This document shows positions 8,996 to 17,424 of a stretch of 20,606 nucleotides of DNA, in pieces (within the stretch, counting starts at the first letter, position 1; the number at the start of each line of letters is the position of its first letter). The notes under the pieces are model-generated. The model saw nothing but the letters and a program-made list of their open reading frames with translations, searched no databases and had not been told where the DNA came from. The stretch is from positions 7,501 to 28,106 of the forward strand of contig JAUCBJ010004131.1 in assembly GCA_032718475.1 (NCBI GenBank), read 5' to 3'. A program made the position numbers and the translations under genes. Origin of the DNA: Nemertoderma westbladi (lineage: Eukaryota; Xenacoelomorpha; Nemertodermatida; Nemertodermatidae).

Positions 8996-9741
8996 CTAAA
9001 GCTTGTTGGAAGAGAATCTTCGTTCAATTCCTTCAAATACATTTTGAACAATTATCTCATGGGGCTTTTCTTTCTTAAGGTTCGCAACTCTCGCAAGATG
9101 AATTCCAAAGTATTTTCTTATCTCTTCCATAACGTAATAATATATCTCCTTCACGTAATGTTTCTCGTTCAATTTGTGGCCTTTTTTAATGAGATTGCAG
9201 AAACATTCCATTGTTTCTTCACACATACTGTAACGCGTCGAATGGTTTCGCCCATCTTAACATCATGGACTGCGGGGCCGTAAGGGAGTTCATCCCTCTC
9301 TATCGTATGAACAATTTCTTCCCTTGCGTTCTTAACCCTAACGGTGTGTTCAATATAAGGATCCGCTAACCATAGCCTTGAGAATGTTTGGAATTAGATA
9401 TGTTCAACTTTTTATATACAATTCCCCGCGGTTTGTCTTTATGATGACATAATGGTCTCGAATATCCCGGTGCTGATTTTTCCTTCATCACTTCTTTTAT
9501 TTTCATCTTCATCCCCAAGTCTCTTTCTCTGAAACATAATTTATTCCATTCAGGTATTTTCTTATCTTTAAGAATTGTGGCCAACGATGTACATACAGTA
9601 GTTTTCTAGTTGAGTGTTTTGTCCCCCAGGCCAACGCCTAGAATAACAATAACCACCGGAAACATCAACGTCATCATAATAACCATCATAGATTTCGGAT
9701 TCACTGGAACTATGATCGGCCGTTGCGATAGCCTTTGCCAT
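8996..9741 (-). pseudogene. Frameshifted gene of unknown function, about 245 codons
   Basis: Several minus-strand frames join into one apparent protein. It starts at an ATG at 9741 (MAKAIATADHSSSESE..., acidic, Tyr/Asp/Gly rich) and runs 57 codons to a stop at 9568. The reading then continues in another frame from about 9584 to 9366 (lysine-rich, ending HSQGYG), and shifts again near 9372 to ADPYIEHTVRVKNA. After one more shift near 9226 it ends as 8996-9226 (basic and aromatic, ending RRFSSNKL). Neighbouring segments keep protein-like composition across the shifts, so a real gene with several indels, or sequencing errors, is likelier than chance. I do not recognise the family. Small introns are possible but no clean splice sites were seen. 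Confidence 0.45.
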
Positions 9742-10012
9742 TATTGGGATGGATATCTTCCAATTCCAATAGGTTAACTGAGTATATCACCAGAGGAATT
9801 ATTCCATCTATACATTCAAATTTAATTGTTTTGACTTTATTAACATGCTCACAGTTTTCTTCCTACAGTACAGTTAGTGAAAGGGGTTACATATTATTCT
9901 TAATAATGCTATAGTTAATTCCAGAATCGAAAATCTGTGTGGGGCGAGCCACGAAGTTGGCGGAGCCTTAGCGAATTGACACTGTTAGGGGGTGGGTCAA
10001 TTTATGCAAATA
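9742..10012. other. Spacer between unknown gene and the GTC tract
   Basis: This would hold the promoter of the minus-strand unknown gene. I see no clear regulatory motif or coding region. Confidence 0.4.
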
Positions 10013-10015
10013 GTT

Positions 10016-10084
<69 letters not shown>

Positions 10085-10099
10085 GTCGTCGTCGTCGTT
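10013..10099 (+). repeat. (GTC)n trinucleotide microsatellite
   Basis: About 28 GTC triplets with two GTT interruptions. It is an expansion of the short GTTGTCGTCGTTA that begins each 315-bp repeat unit downstream. The Arg-rich or Ser/Val-rich frames across it are artefacts. Confidence 0.95.
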
Positions 10100-10224
10100 A
10101 CGATTTTGACATGCTAATAACTTTGTCGGATTTAAAGCTGCCAAGTTGAAAATTTGTAGGTATCAATATGAGCAAAAGTTGAGATTTTTGAGAGACTTTC
10201 AGACACCATCAGTGCAATGGTCTC

Positions 10225-10236
10225 CCGCTAGAGGGC
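10225..10236 (+). promoter_or_regulatory. CTCF-like motif, one of four intact copies
   Basis: CCGCTAGAGGGC matches the bilaterian CTCF core consensus CCASYAGRKGGC at 11 of 12 positions. Identical copies lie at 10370-10381, 10540-10551 and 10685-10696. Degenerate copies are at 10815, 10970 and 11126. Binding is not shown. Confidence 0.4.
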
Positions 10237-10927
10237 CACATGTCTAAACATTAAATGCCCTCCCATTTCTTTGCTTTTAATCCGTTTAAGCTGAAACTTG
10301 GCAGATATGTATTAGACCATTAGCTGTGACTTTCAAAGGAGGCGAATCCATCTGCAGTTCTCCAGTCTGCCGCTAGAGGGCCAAAGGTCTGAAAGTGAAA
10401 TCGTTGTCGTCGTTACGATTTTGACATGCTAATAACTTTGTCGGATTTAAAGCTGCCAAGTTGAAAATTTCTAGGTATCAATATGAGCTAAAGTTGAGAT
10501 TTTTGAGAGACTTTCAGACACCATCAGTGCAATGGTCTCCCGCTAGAGGGCCACATGTCTAAACATTAAATGCCCTCCCATTTCTTTGCTTTTAATCCGT
10601 TTAAGCTGAAACTTGGCAGATATGTATTAGACCATTAGCTGTGACTTTCAAAGGAGGCGAATCCATCTGCAGTTCTCCAGTCTGCCGCTAGAGGGCCAAA
10701 TGTCTGAAAGTGAAATCGTTGTCGTCGTTATGATATTGACATGCTTATAACTTTGTCGAATTTAAAGCTGCCAAGTTGAAAATTTGTTTTGTTGAAAATC
10801 AGTTCAACAGTCACCCGCTATAGGACTACTTTATGCCTGAAAGTGAATAGATTCTCCCGTCTCATTGATTTTAATCAGTTTAAGCTGAATCTTGCCATAT
10901 ATTCTGGACCACATGCTGCGTCTTTGT

Positions 10928-10953
10928 GGGGGGGGGGGGGGGGGGGGGGGGGG
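10928..10953 (+). repeat. Poly-G tract, 26 bases
   Basis: Uninterrupted G run inside the third, decayed copy of the 315-bp repeat; copies 1 and 2 lack it at this position. Confidence 0.9.
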
Positions 10954-11150
10954 AGATTTAATCGGTCTGCCGCTATACGACGAAATTTCTGAAAGTGAGA
11001 TCCGTCTCTCATTTCGTTATCCGTTATTCAAGATGAAACTTGGCCGATGTACGTATGTACTATTCATCCATAGGCTGTGTCTTTGTGGGGCTGGAGACCC
11101 TAATCCATCTTCAGTTCTCACTATACCGCTAGAGTCAGAAATGTCTGAAT

Positions 11151-11371
11151 AGAAATGAAAGAGGTAAAAAGTGATTAGGCGAAATCTGCTTAAAATTTGC
11201 TAATACAGTAATACTTTCGAATTAGTACTTAAATTAAATTTAAGTCACGTGCTGCGCGAAGGCCCCACTTCGTGTAATTGATATTGATAGGTTCTAAAAT
11301 TATCGACATTAATGACTGATTGATCTAGGTATTCTAGAAATTCACTTATTTATTTATTAATTAATATATTA
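11151..11371. other. AT-rich spacer
   Basis: No gene or clear repeat seen between the 315-bp array and the MITE. Confidence 0.5.
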
Positions 11372-11551
11372 GTGATGTTTCTTTGTGAAGAAGCTTCTTC
11401 TTTAATATTTTTCATAGATAATTAAATAACATATGACTTAAACAAATATAATTTATATCAAATCCATATTTATTATATAATTTTTTTTCAAAAATCCGGA
11501 TCAAATCCGGAAAAATATTAAAGAAGAAGCTTCTTCACAAAGAAACATCAC
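11372..11551. mobile_element. 180-bp MITE with perfect 42-bp inverted ends (PIF/Harbinger-like)
   Basis: The left end (11372-11413, starting GTGATGTTTCTTTGTGAAG) is a perfect inverted complement of the right end (11510-11551). TTA flanks both sides (11369-11371 and 11552-11554). A 3-bp TTA duplication is typical of PIF/Harbinger elements. Each end contains the 14-bp palindrome GAAGAAGCTTCTTC, which also fits a heat-shock element core. The interior is AT-rich with a TCCGGATCAAATCCGGA mini-palindrome. There is no coding capacity, and identical ends imply a recent insertion. Confidence 0.85.
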
Positions 11552-11581
11552 TTATGGTCTTGATTGAACTAATAAAATCAT

Positions 11582-11607
11582 AAGTAGGTGATTAACTTCA
11601 CCTACTT
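11582..11607. repeat. 10-bp inverted repeat (hairpin)
   Basis: AAGTAGGTGA and TCACCTACTT around a 6-base loop, between the MITE and the retroelement. Function unknown. Confidence 0.6.
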
Positions 11608-11756
11608 CTGCTACTTCTAATGTCAGACTACTGTCCACCAAGCGGCCGTACGTGTTTCAAGGTTCGTGCAACAACTACCGAGGTTCCGGGCCCAGTTGTG
11701 GGTGGTGGCCGGTGACCCAGTTACTGGTACCCACCCCGGGGCCGACGTTTGGGCAT

Positions 11757-11919
11757 CGCACTTCTCAGTACGGCCACCGCGCTTCTCAGTTCGGACACCG
11801 CGCTTCTCAGTTCGGGCACCGCGCTTCTCAGTTCGGGCACCGCGCTTCTCAGTTTGGGCACCGCGCTCCTCAGTTCAGGCACCGCTCTCCTCTCCGTTCG
11901 GGCACCGCCCTCTTCTCAG
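11757..11919 (+). repeat. 21-bp minisatellite in retroelement leader, 7-8 copies
   Basis: The unit CGCGCTTCTCAGTTCGGGCAC is repeated with small changes and one 23-bp copy. It encodes an FGHRASQ-type heptapeptide in one frame, but this is probably a leader repeat, not a protein. It lies about 300 bases upstream of the protease start and may carry promoter function, as tandem leader repeats do in some LINEs. Confidence 0.85.
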
Positions 11920-12062
11920 TCTGTTTAAATACCACCCATATGGCATATGACTGCATCACCCTTCAATGCGATCACTATTTACAAATCAATAACTGTTATC
12001 ATTACAATCTCTTCTATACGCCAGCATCCTTCTACCATCAATTTATCTCACCTCACCTGTAA

Positions 12063-12228
12063 CTGCTTATCGTTTGCCGTCCCATTTGTTGCTGTTTCAT
12101 ATTTTATTGCTGTACCGCCCGATTAGGCTAATAGGGCCAACTTTTGTATCACCATTTGGCTACTCCGGTTACATTTTCTTACCAATTATTGCAAATATTG
12201 TTATCATTTCGAGATTCAAAAAAGTTTA
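12063..12228 (+). other. Leader between 21-bp array and protease ATG
   Basis: No gene seen. This is probably 5' untranslated sequence of the retroelement. Confidence 0.4.
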
Positions 12229-13074
12229 ATGGATCCAAACACCACAATCAATCTCAGTTCCGATTTTATATCCGATAGCGTCCTCCTCTTTGACCCTCCA
12301 TCTGTAGATAAACCATCTTTCCTCCTGCCTGGCCGTTCCATCTCTGAAGCCGACATCAGCACCCTCTCAGGCAAAAACTGGCTGAATGACAATATTATCG
12401 AGGCAATCTCTGAATTCTTCTGCCTCCAATACCCCGGTAAAGCAAAGGTTTTCAGCACCCAGTTTTTTAACACCCTCATGTCACCCAACGGGATCTCTAG
12501 GGTCCGCCGCTGGTCCCAGGCAGACACATTTTCCTATGATGTACTTTTTTTCCCAATAAACGTGGGTGGCTATCACTGGACTTTGGCATCCTTCTCCCCC
12601 CAATCAGGGGTCATCAATTACTATGACTCATTCGGTGGACTTGATGGACAGTGTGTAGCTGCCCTCCAACACTGGGTTACAGCCACTTCATCACGTCACG
12701 GCATCCAAACGCCCCCAACTAGCATCGGTTTACCCATTCCCAAACTCCAGTTCGATGGTTTCCAATGTGGGGTTTTCGTCTGTCGCTTTCTTAAAATGAG
12801 TCTCGACGGTATTGTACCCCCCTATAACAATGATGAACCAATCAATTCTTTCCGGGTCCACCTGCGGGACCTTGTTGCTAGTCACTCCACCCTAGTAAGC
12901 CCCAGTTCTTCCACCATCACGCTCCCCGAACCCGACCTTCCCCCTCTGGTCTACCCCAAACAAGCACCCTGTGCACCATCATCACCCCCCCCCATCCCAC
13001 CCACCATGTATCCACCCCTATCTCCCCTCCCTTCTTCCATGTCTTACCTCAACCCAATATCTCGGGCCACCTAA
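12229..13074 (+). CDS. Ulp1/C48-family cysteine protease of a retroelement, 281 aa
   Basis: The protease fold is clear: WLND at residues 51-54 (substrate tunnel), catalytic His116 in GGYHW, Asp133 in YYDS, oxyanion Gln174, and catalytic Cys180 in CGVF. All active-site residues are present, so the domain itself looks intact. Ulp1/SENP enzymes cleave SUMO-type modifiers; in transposons the role is unknown and may be polyprotein processing or countering SUMO-based silencing. Residues after about 220 are Pro/Ser-rich linker. The stop at 13072 follows a 9-C run (12985-12993). Shifting one base there would join this frame to the zinc finger and RT-proximal frame, so this was probably one long protein. 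It is unlikely to be a host SENP gene because RT follows in the same direction. Confidence 0.85.
   Translation: MDPNTTINLSSDFISDSVLLFDPPSVDKPSFLLPGRSISEADISTLSGKNWLNDNIIEAISEFFCLQYPGKAKVFSTQFFNTLMSPNGISRVRRWSQADTFSYDVLFFPINVGGYHWTLASFSPQSGVINYYDSFGGLDGQCVAALQHWVTATSSRHGIQTPPTSIGLPIPKLQFDGFQCGVFVCRFLKMSLDGIVPPYNNDEPINSFRVHLRDLVASHSTLVSPSSSTITLPEPDLPPLVYPKQAPCAPSSPPPIPPTMYPPLSPLPSSMSYLNPISRAT
12985..12993 (+). other. Poly-C run at likely frameshift
   Basis: Nine C within the Pro-rich linker. The protease frame stops at 13072, while the frame carrying the zinc finger is open across this run. An indel here, an assembly error or ribosomal slippage would link them. Confidence 0.5.
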
Positions 13075-13829
13075 GTCGATCTGAAATACCCGAATCCCCC
13101 CAAACCCTCATCTTTAGTCAGTCAGACTCTCAATCTGCTCCAACTGAACCAAGTCAAGCCAATCTACCCCGTTCCTTATGCAGCTCGTGCAGCAGGCAGT
13201 GCCTCACCAAAATCAACGGTGGCCTCCATAAACACAAGGCCCTGGATGGCTCCCATTGTCCCGGATCCGGTTCTCTACCACTACTCAATCAGCCGGTGGT
13301 CAGCCCCACCTCCAACCAAACCCCTGTCTCAGGGCCTTCCTGCGAGCCACCCAACCCAGCCCTGCCGCAAACACCTTGTGAGGCACCCGGGTTCAATTAT
13401 GCTGCACATTTGACAAACCTGTTCATCACTCTCTCTAAGATTAAAACCCTGACCCGCATCCCGCGTGGCGCCCGCTCATCCGCCGCATCAGCCTACACCC
13501 GCCTATGCACTTCTGCGACCCAGGACAATTCTGTAAAAAACTGGATCAACCTACTCGCCTTCCCCTATTGTCTCCGTGTTCCATCTTGCAACACCCGGAA
13601 AAGACGCTGTAACAAATCCAACCACCCCAGCCATGTCGGAAAGTCACTTACCTCTAAGGTCAAAGACCAAATCTCTGACTACCTCGATCTAGCCCTTGGC
13701 CCCTCACCCATTGCCCTCCCCACCCCTCCTAGACGATGCCCACTCAAGACAGATTCCCAAGCAATCCGTGATGAGCACTTGATGTCCTTGATATCCCTCT
13801 CATCGAGTTCTCCCTTCCAGAAATCATGA
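13075..13829 (+). pseudogene. Retroelement middle region: zinc finger and pre-RT domain
   Basis: One frame stays open from about 13000 to 13829. At 13179-13245 it encodes CSSC...GGLHKH...CPGSG, a Cys2-His-His/Cys nucleic-acid-binding finger. From about 13395 it encodes a conserved pre-RT segment (KIKTLTRIPRGAR, then NWINLLAFPYCLRVP) that I associate with this RT family. It ends at a TGA at 13827, just as the RT frame proceeds in another phase, so a second frameshift near 13775 separates it from RT. It lacks its own credible start. Confidence 0.65.
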
Positions 13830-14713
13830 AATCTATCCGATCTTTTCCGAATGGTTCTGCCTCCGGCCCCGACAAACTTCGTCCACAATTCCTTAAGGAC
13901 TTTTGCTCCCACCAATCCGGCGATACCGCCATGGGAGCTCTGAAAGGCATCACCGGCATATCCAACCAACTAATCAAAGGATTAGTTCCAGAAACCATCC
14001 TCCCTTTTCTGTATGGGGCCCGACTATGTGCCTTTACCAAAGTCAATGGTGGAATCCGTCCCATTGCAGTAGGTTGTACCCTTAGACGTCTATCTGCTAA
14101 GACTGGTTGCCATCAATCTTCTAAGAACTCCCAACTCAAACTTGCCCCCCACCAACTAGGCCATGGAATACCCCGTGGATGCGAGGCCGCTGTACATGAA
14201 TCCCGGAGATTTCTTCTGGAGTCCGTTGAGCCAACCATCATGGTCATAATTTACTTCAAAAACGCCTTCAACAGCGTTCATCGCGGGCCTGTCCTCCATT
14301 CAATCCTGCAGAACCTTCCACCCCTGTACCCCATCGCTTTCCAGGCTTAGTCACAACCCACCCACCTCTTCTATGAGGACACAACCATTTCTTCGGAGGT
14401 TGGAATTCAACAGGGTGACCCTCTAGGCAACCTTTTCTTCAGCTTTGACACCCATGAAATTGTTGAGAGTGTCGAAACTCCCCTCAATGTCTGATTCTTA
14501 GACGATGGGTCCCTTGGAGGGACCCCCTCCATTGTTGCCTCTAACCTTGAATCCGTGATCTCCAAAGCTGCTAAACTCGGCCTCCAGATTAAAGCATCGA
14601 AATGTGAGTTGATTTTTTCCACCAACTTTCCACCAAATCGGATACCTGAGACCGCCGCCATATTCAATGCGATCACTCCTGGAATCAAATGTATCGACCT
14701 CGTCGATGCCTGA
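13775..14713 (+). pseudogene. Reverse transcriptase domain of the Ulp1 retroelement, inactive
   Basis: RT blocks in order: IRSFPNGSASGPDKLRPQ (13832-), GGIRPIAVG (about 14050), QLGHGIPRG (about 14153), motif A FKNAFNSV (14255-), GIQQGDPLG (14402-) and motif C FLDDG (14495-14509). RT copies the element's RNA into DNA. The copy is dead: the motif A catalytic Asp is Tyr (TAC at 14252), a TAG at 14348 sits where Tyr is usual, a TGA at 14492 stands for probable Trp just before FLDDG, and there is a frameshift at the front. Homology stops near 14710, short of thumb and endonuclease. Family: non-LTR, probably R2/NeSL-related. Confidence 0.8.
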
Positions 14714-14784
14714 ACTTCCTTGTGGTACCGGTACCTTACTGGATACCTTACCCAGACTTCTTAATTTAGTAAATAAGTAGGCCT

Positions 14785-14987
14785 ATGGGTCATTGCGTTA
14801 TATATTCTACCTACGAGAGCCGTATGCATAAAGGGAAACTATGCAAGAAGTGCTCTGATGAAGGTAAGTCTCCCAGTAGGCTTGCTGTCGAAAATCGATT
14901 TTCTGCGATATGTTCGGATCGGATGAACAGGACAAGGATGACGTTGATGTCGACGAAACCATTATAGTCACGGACTCGACTTATCAG
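14785..14987 (+). pseudogene. LINE ORF1, N-terminal part before the insertion
   Basis: Begins at ATG 14785 or 14824 with MHKGKLCKKCSDEG, a possible Cys finger, then shifts frame around 14880. In the second frame it reads an acidic stretch (SDEQDKDDVDVDETIIVTDSTYQ region) up to the target duplication ACT TAT CAG. The same frame resumes after the transposon at 18493 as SPITSNGNEDSDS. No catalytic role is expected; ORF1 proteins bind element RNA. Confidence 0.6.
14979..14987 (+). repeat. 9-bp target-site duplication, left copy
   Basis: ACTTATCAG directly precedes the transposon end ACAAGTCCC. The identical right copy is 18484-18492, directly after GGGACTTGT. Confidence 0.9.
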
Positions 14988-15205
14988 ACAAGTCCCTAAA
15001 AGGTGCCACCCTGCTCCATAGCGCGGGAAATTCAAATGATTGAAAGACATGTTATTTGTACTGGAAATAAGGGTGGCAGATCAGATCTGCCTGTCTGCCA
15101 CCTATATTTTGGCGGTAAATTCAAATCTGTTTTAACATTGAATCAAGGACTACTATACTACAGGACTGGCATACTGCCTGATCCGACTTCGCTAGCGAAG
15201 TCCAT
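14988..15205 (+). repeat. Left terminal inverted repeat of the 9-bp-TSD transposon
   Basis: 14988-15143 matches the right end 18483-18339 with the first ~65 bases identical and a few indels after. 15144-15205 matches 17317-17256 in inverse orientation. It contains GGCAGATCAGATCTGCC (palindrome) and GACTTCGCTAGCGAAGTC (15185-15202, perfect 18-bp palindrome). The frame starting MSFNHLNF on its minus strand is a repeat artefact. Confidence 0.88.
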
Positions 15206-15259
15206 TCATTTCATACTGCAGTACTGCTGTAAGCTGTACTGCTACCGTAGAATGATTTA

Positions 15260-15640
15260 TTATACCAGCTCAGTATACTTAACCTACAAACAGACAGCTA
15301 GACAGTTCTGCAGTTTACTGAACGTTCGCGCAGTGAAAATTCCTCCTGTCGGTGCCGAACGAGATCAGTGGATCGCCGCGCTACCACGACGCAGTGCAGG
15401 CAGATGACGGCTCTCCGTTTAAGTTATGGAAGCACTGCCGTCATTTGTATTCAACATTCTGACATTGGCCAGAGTGTCCCGCGCAGCCGCGGGAATTCCG
15501 CACAAGAAAGTCCCTGGCGGTTCCTTGCGACCAACAATACCTCCATTCTACTTCCCTGGAGTTCCCTAATCGTGTGTTCCACCGCGACCCCCCACTCCAC
15601 GAGAACTCCCTCCCATTGCGGAATGCCAACTTCAGTTGCC
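15260..15640 (+). pseudogene. Degenerate coding relic in the transposon
   Basis: Overlapping frames with protein-like composition (ERDQWIAALPRRS around 15357-15395, then KLWKHCRHLYSTF in another frame to a stop near 15460, then more frames to 15655). It is GC-richer than its surroundings. A DNA-binding domain is imaginable, but no family is recognised. Confidence 0.3.
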
Positions 15641-16246
15641 CAATGAGCGAGATTTAATTGGGGGCTTTTTGCAGCTGACTGAACCCGTTGTTTCTACGTG
15701 GCTAAAGGGAATCGCAGGATACGGCCGCGATACTGACATTTTTGTGAAGCGATCGGAGTTCCAAGTAGCCTATTGCTTTTCTTATTCCATAACGACGAAT
15801 ATACAGGTTTCACTTTTGTCAAAGAAGCAACTTACGTTGCAGGATTCCTGCCCTGGTAAAGGTAATCCCAGAGTTAACATCACAGGTGATATTTTAGAGG
15901 AGGATAATATATTTATTTACCCAAGCCCTAACTCGTGGTGGATTACAACTTGCTCCTCATGCCTCATCACCTCTTATGATGGACCATGGTGTCGGCTGCG
16001 TGGGTTGATGCTTTACCCAATGGAACTATACGGTGTTACAAACAACTAACTCAAGTAGTGCACATGATTGCGGTCTATTACGGTATCTCCCCACTGCCAC
16101 CAATAGCTGCTTGCCGTATCCTAGCAAACACCCTTCTTAATGGAGTACAAAAGCGATCTATGGAAGGACTATATTTTGCCTATCTACGGATAGGCAAAAA
16201 CGGCGCGACTCGCATTCTGGCGATACAGCCGCACAAACTAAATTAG
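15640..16246 (+). pseudogene. Degenerate coding relic, possibly C48-protease-like
   Basis: Frames at 15636-16049 and 15986-16246 overlap. Across the shifts I read NSWWITTC (about 15931), SYDGPW (about 15972), and in a third frame HDCGLL (about 16066), followed by ILANTLLNG. The order W/H-W, D, then DCG fits Ulp1-like proteases carried by some transposons, but the catalytic His is not visible and the match is by eye only. It could instead be transposase remnants. Confidence 0.3.
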
Positions 16247-16348
16247 TAAATTAAATTCCTCCGAATAACGGGAAGTGGACAAAATAAATAAATATTATTG
16301 TATACCAGGCCGAAATATGATATCGTTTCGTATCACGTCAAACTGTGA

Positions 16349-16509
16349 ACTGAGATATTTCTCTACAGGGGGTCACACGTTGAGTCCGCGCCCGGAGAGA
16401 CTCATAAAAACTGAGATATTTCTCTACAGGGGGTCACACGTTGAGTCCGCGCCCGGAGAGACTCATAAAAACTGAGATATATAAAAGAGTCTACAGGGGA
16501 GTCACTCGT
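16349..16509 (+). repeat. 61-bp tandem repeat, 2.6 copies
   Basis: ACTGAGATAT starts at 16349, 16410 and 16471, 61 bp apart. The first two copies are identical over the unit and the third diverges after 10 bases. It lies inside the 9-bp-TSD transposon. Confidence 0.92.
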
Positions 16510-17255
16510 TTAATTTTCCGGTTTATGTTTAATATTCGCGATTGATACTTAATCAATTTATTAATTAATAATTTCAATATCTTTTTTTTATTAATAATAA
16601 TAATCAATAATTTGATTGAAGATTTTTTTAATTAATTAATTAATGAAGAGCCCGTATCGGGGTCATTGATGTATTTTCACTCTGGGGTGGGGAATATTGG
16701 GTCGGCTATCGTAATAAATAAAAAAGTAATAACATAGAGTACTTACTAGTAATATAAAGTAATTACCTAATAGTAATATAAAGTACCTAATAATAATAGC
16801 CCTATAAAGAAATAATATCAGAAAGGCAGTTGGGGGGGGGGGGGGGGGGGTGGTGGGTACCTGGAACCTGGCTTGACTTAGGATAGTAAATGACCAGAGA
16901 TAAAGAATATAGAGAGAGGGAGGTCCATGTATATTGCTGTATTGTGGGGTGAGACAAATATACCGTTAGTTGAATCCGATATCATCTGTGTCACAACATT
17001 CCCCTACCAATAGGGGTACTGTTCACATCGTTTTTTATGTCGCACAATGTACTAACTAAACACGGTCGTTCTAGACTATATTGAATAGTTAGTACACAAC
17101 ACTCGTCATCCCCTTTGTTACAAGCCTCGCTGCGCTCGTCCTTTATTTCTTGACACCAAAATTTATTATGTTACTAATAATTACGATTGTGTAATAAATT
17201 ACATACAAATCCTTTGATAACAATGTCTATAACAGTATAAAGCAATACCAAACCA
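16510..17255. other. Non-coding interior of the transposon
   Basis: 16550-16650 is nearly pure A/T with TTAATTAA runs. 16735-16800 has AGTAATATAAAGTA repeats. 16832-16850 is a 19-G tract. 17048-17058 (TGTACTAACTA) and 17086-17096 form an 11-bp inverted repeat. No gene seen. Confidence 0.7.
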
Positions 17256-17317
17256 ATGGACTTCGCTAGCGAAGTCGGATGAAGGGGTGTGCGAGTCCTG
17301 TAGTATATTAGTCCTTG
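17256..17317 (-). repeat. Inner segment of right terminal repeat
   Basis: Inverse match to 15144-15205, including the 18-bp palindrome GACTTCGCTAGCGAAGTC at 17259-17276. It is separated from the rest of the right terminal repeat by the foldback at 17318-18338. Confidence 0.85.
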
Positions 17318-17424
17318 CATTGAATACATGAATAGAGTAAGACTAATGTAATTCATTGAATCAGAATAAATTATTTATTATCGGTTTAACTCACTCATCC
17401 GTTACTGTTGTTGATTTATCTATT

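Larger units (their letters stand above)
10100..11150 (+). repeat. 315-bp tandem repeat, about 3 copies with decay
   Basis: The phrase CGATTTTGACATGC starts at 10101 and 10416, and its variant TGATATTGACATGC at 10731, giving an exact 315-bp period. Copies 1 and 2 are nearly identical. Copy 3 is diverged, interrupted by poly-G at 10928-10953, and fades by 11150. Each unit has two half-units, each ending in CCGCTAGAGGGCC. There is no credible coding region. The array could be part of a transposon, but no ends were identified. Confidence 0.9.
11650..14713 (+). mobile_element. Ulp1-zinc finger-RT non-LTR retroelement (broken)
   Basis: This GC-richer block has, in order, a 21-bp repeat leader, a Ulp1/C48 cysteine protease frame, a Cys/His zinc finger, a conserved pre-RT region and a reverse transcriptase. 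A cysteine protease joined to RT is known from the NeSL group of R2-like non-LTR elements, the best family guess. Two frameshifts, two premature stops and a changed catalytic Asp show it is inactive. Homology ends at about 14710 before any endonuclease, where a second LINE begins, so the 3' part is lost or displaced. The 5' boundary is uncertain. Confidence 0.75.

Noticed and set aside
9937-10149. Arg-rich protein
   Set aside because: Encoded by the (GTC)n microsatellite; low complexity in every frame.
10789-11152. Frames with poly-Gly across the 26-G tract
   Set aside because: Created by the homopolymer inside the decayed 315-bp repeat.
11652-12062. FGHRASQ-repeat protein
   Set aside because: Produced by the 21-bp leader repeats. 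It has no signal peptide or other domain and ends before the protease; a leader repeat is simpler.
12229-13074. Host SENP/ULP gene
   Set aside because: Ulp1 motifs are good, but the frame is followed in the same direction by a zinc finger and RT of a retroelement, and it lacks introns.
14811-15050. Minus-strand frame starting MSFNHLNFPRYG, shared with 18421 on plus
   Set aside because: At first it looked like two inverted LINE 5' ends. It is the terminal inverted repeat of the 9-bp-TSD transposon, as the flanking ACTTATCAG duplications show.
15300-15460. THAP-type zinc finger of a P-element-like transposase
   Set aside because: ERDQWIAAL resembles part of a THAP domain, but the Cys/His spacing does not fit (C-x-H in place of C-x2-H) and frameshifts are needed.
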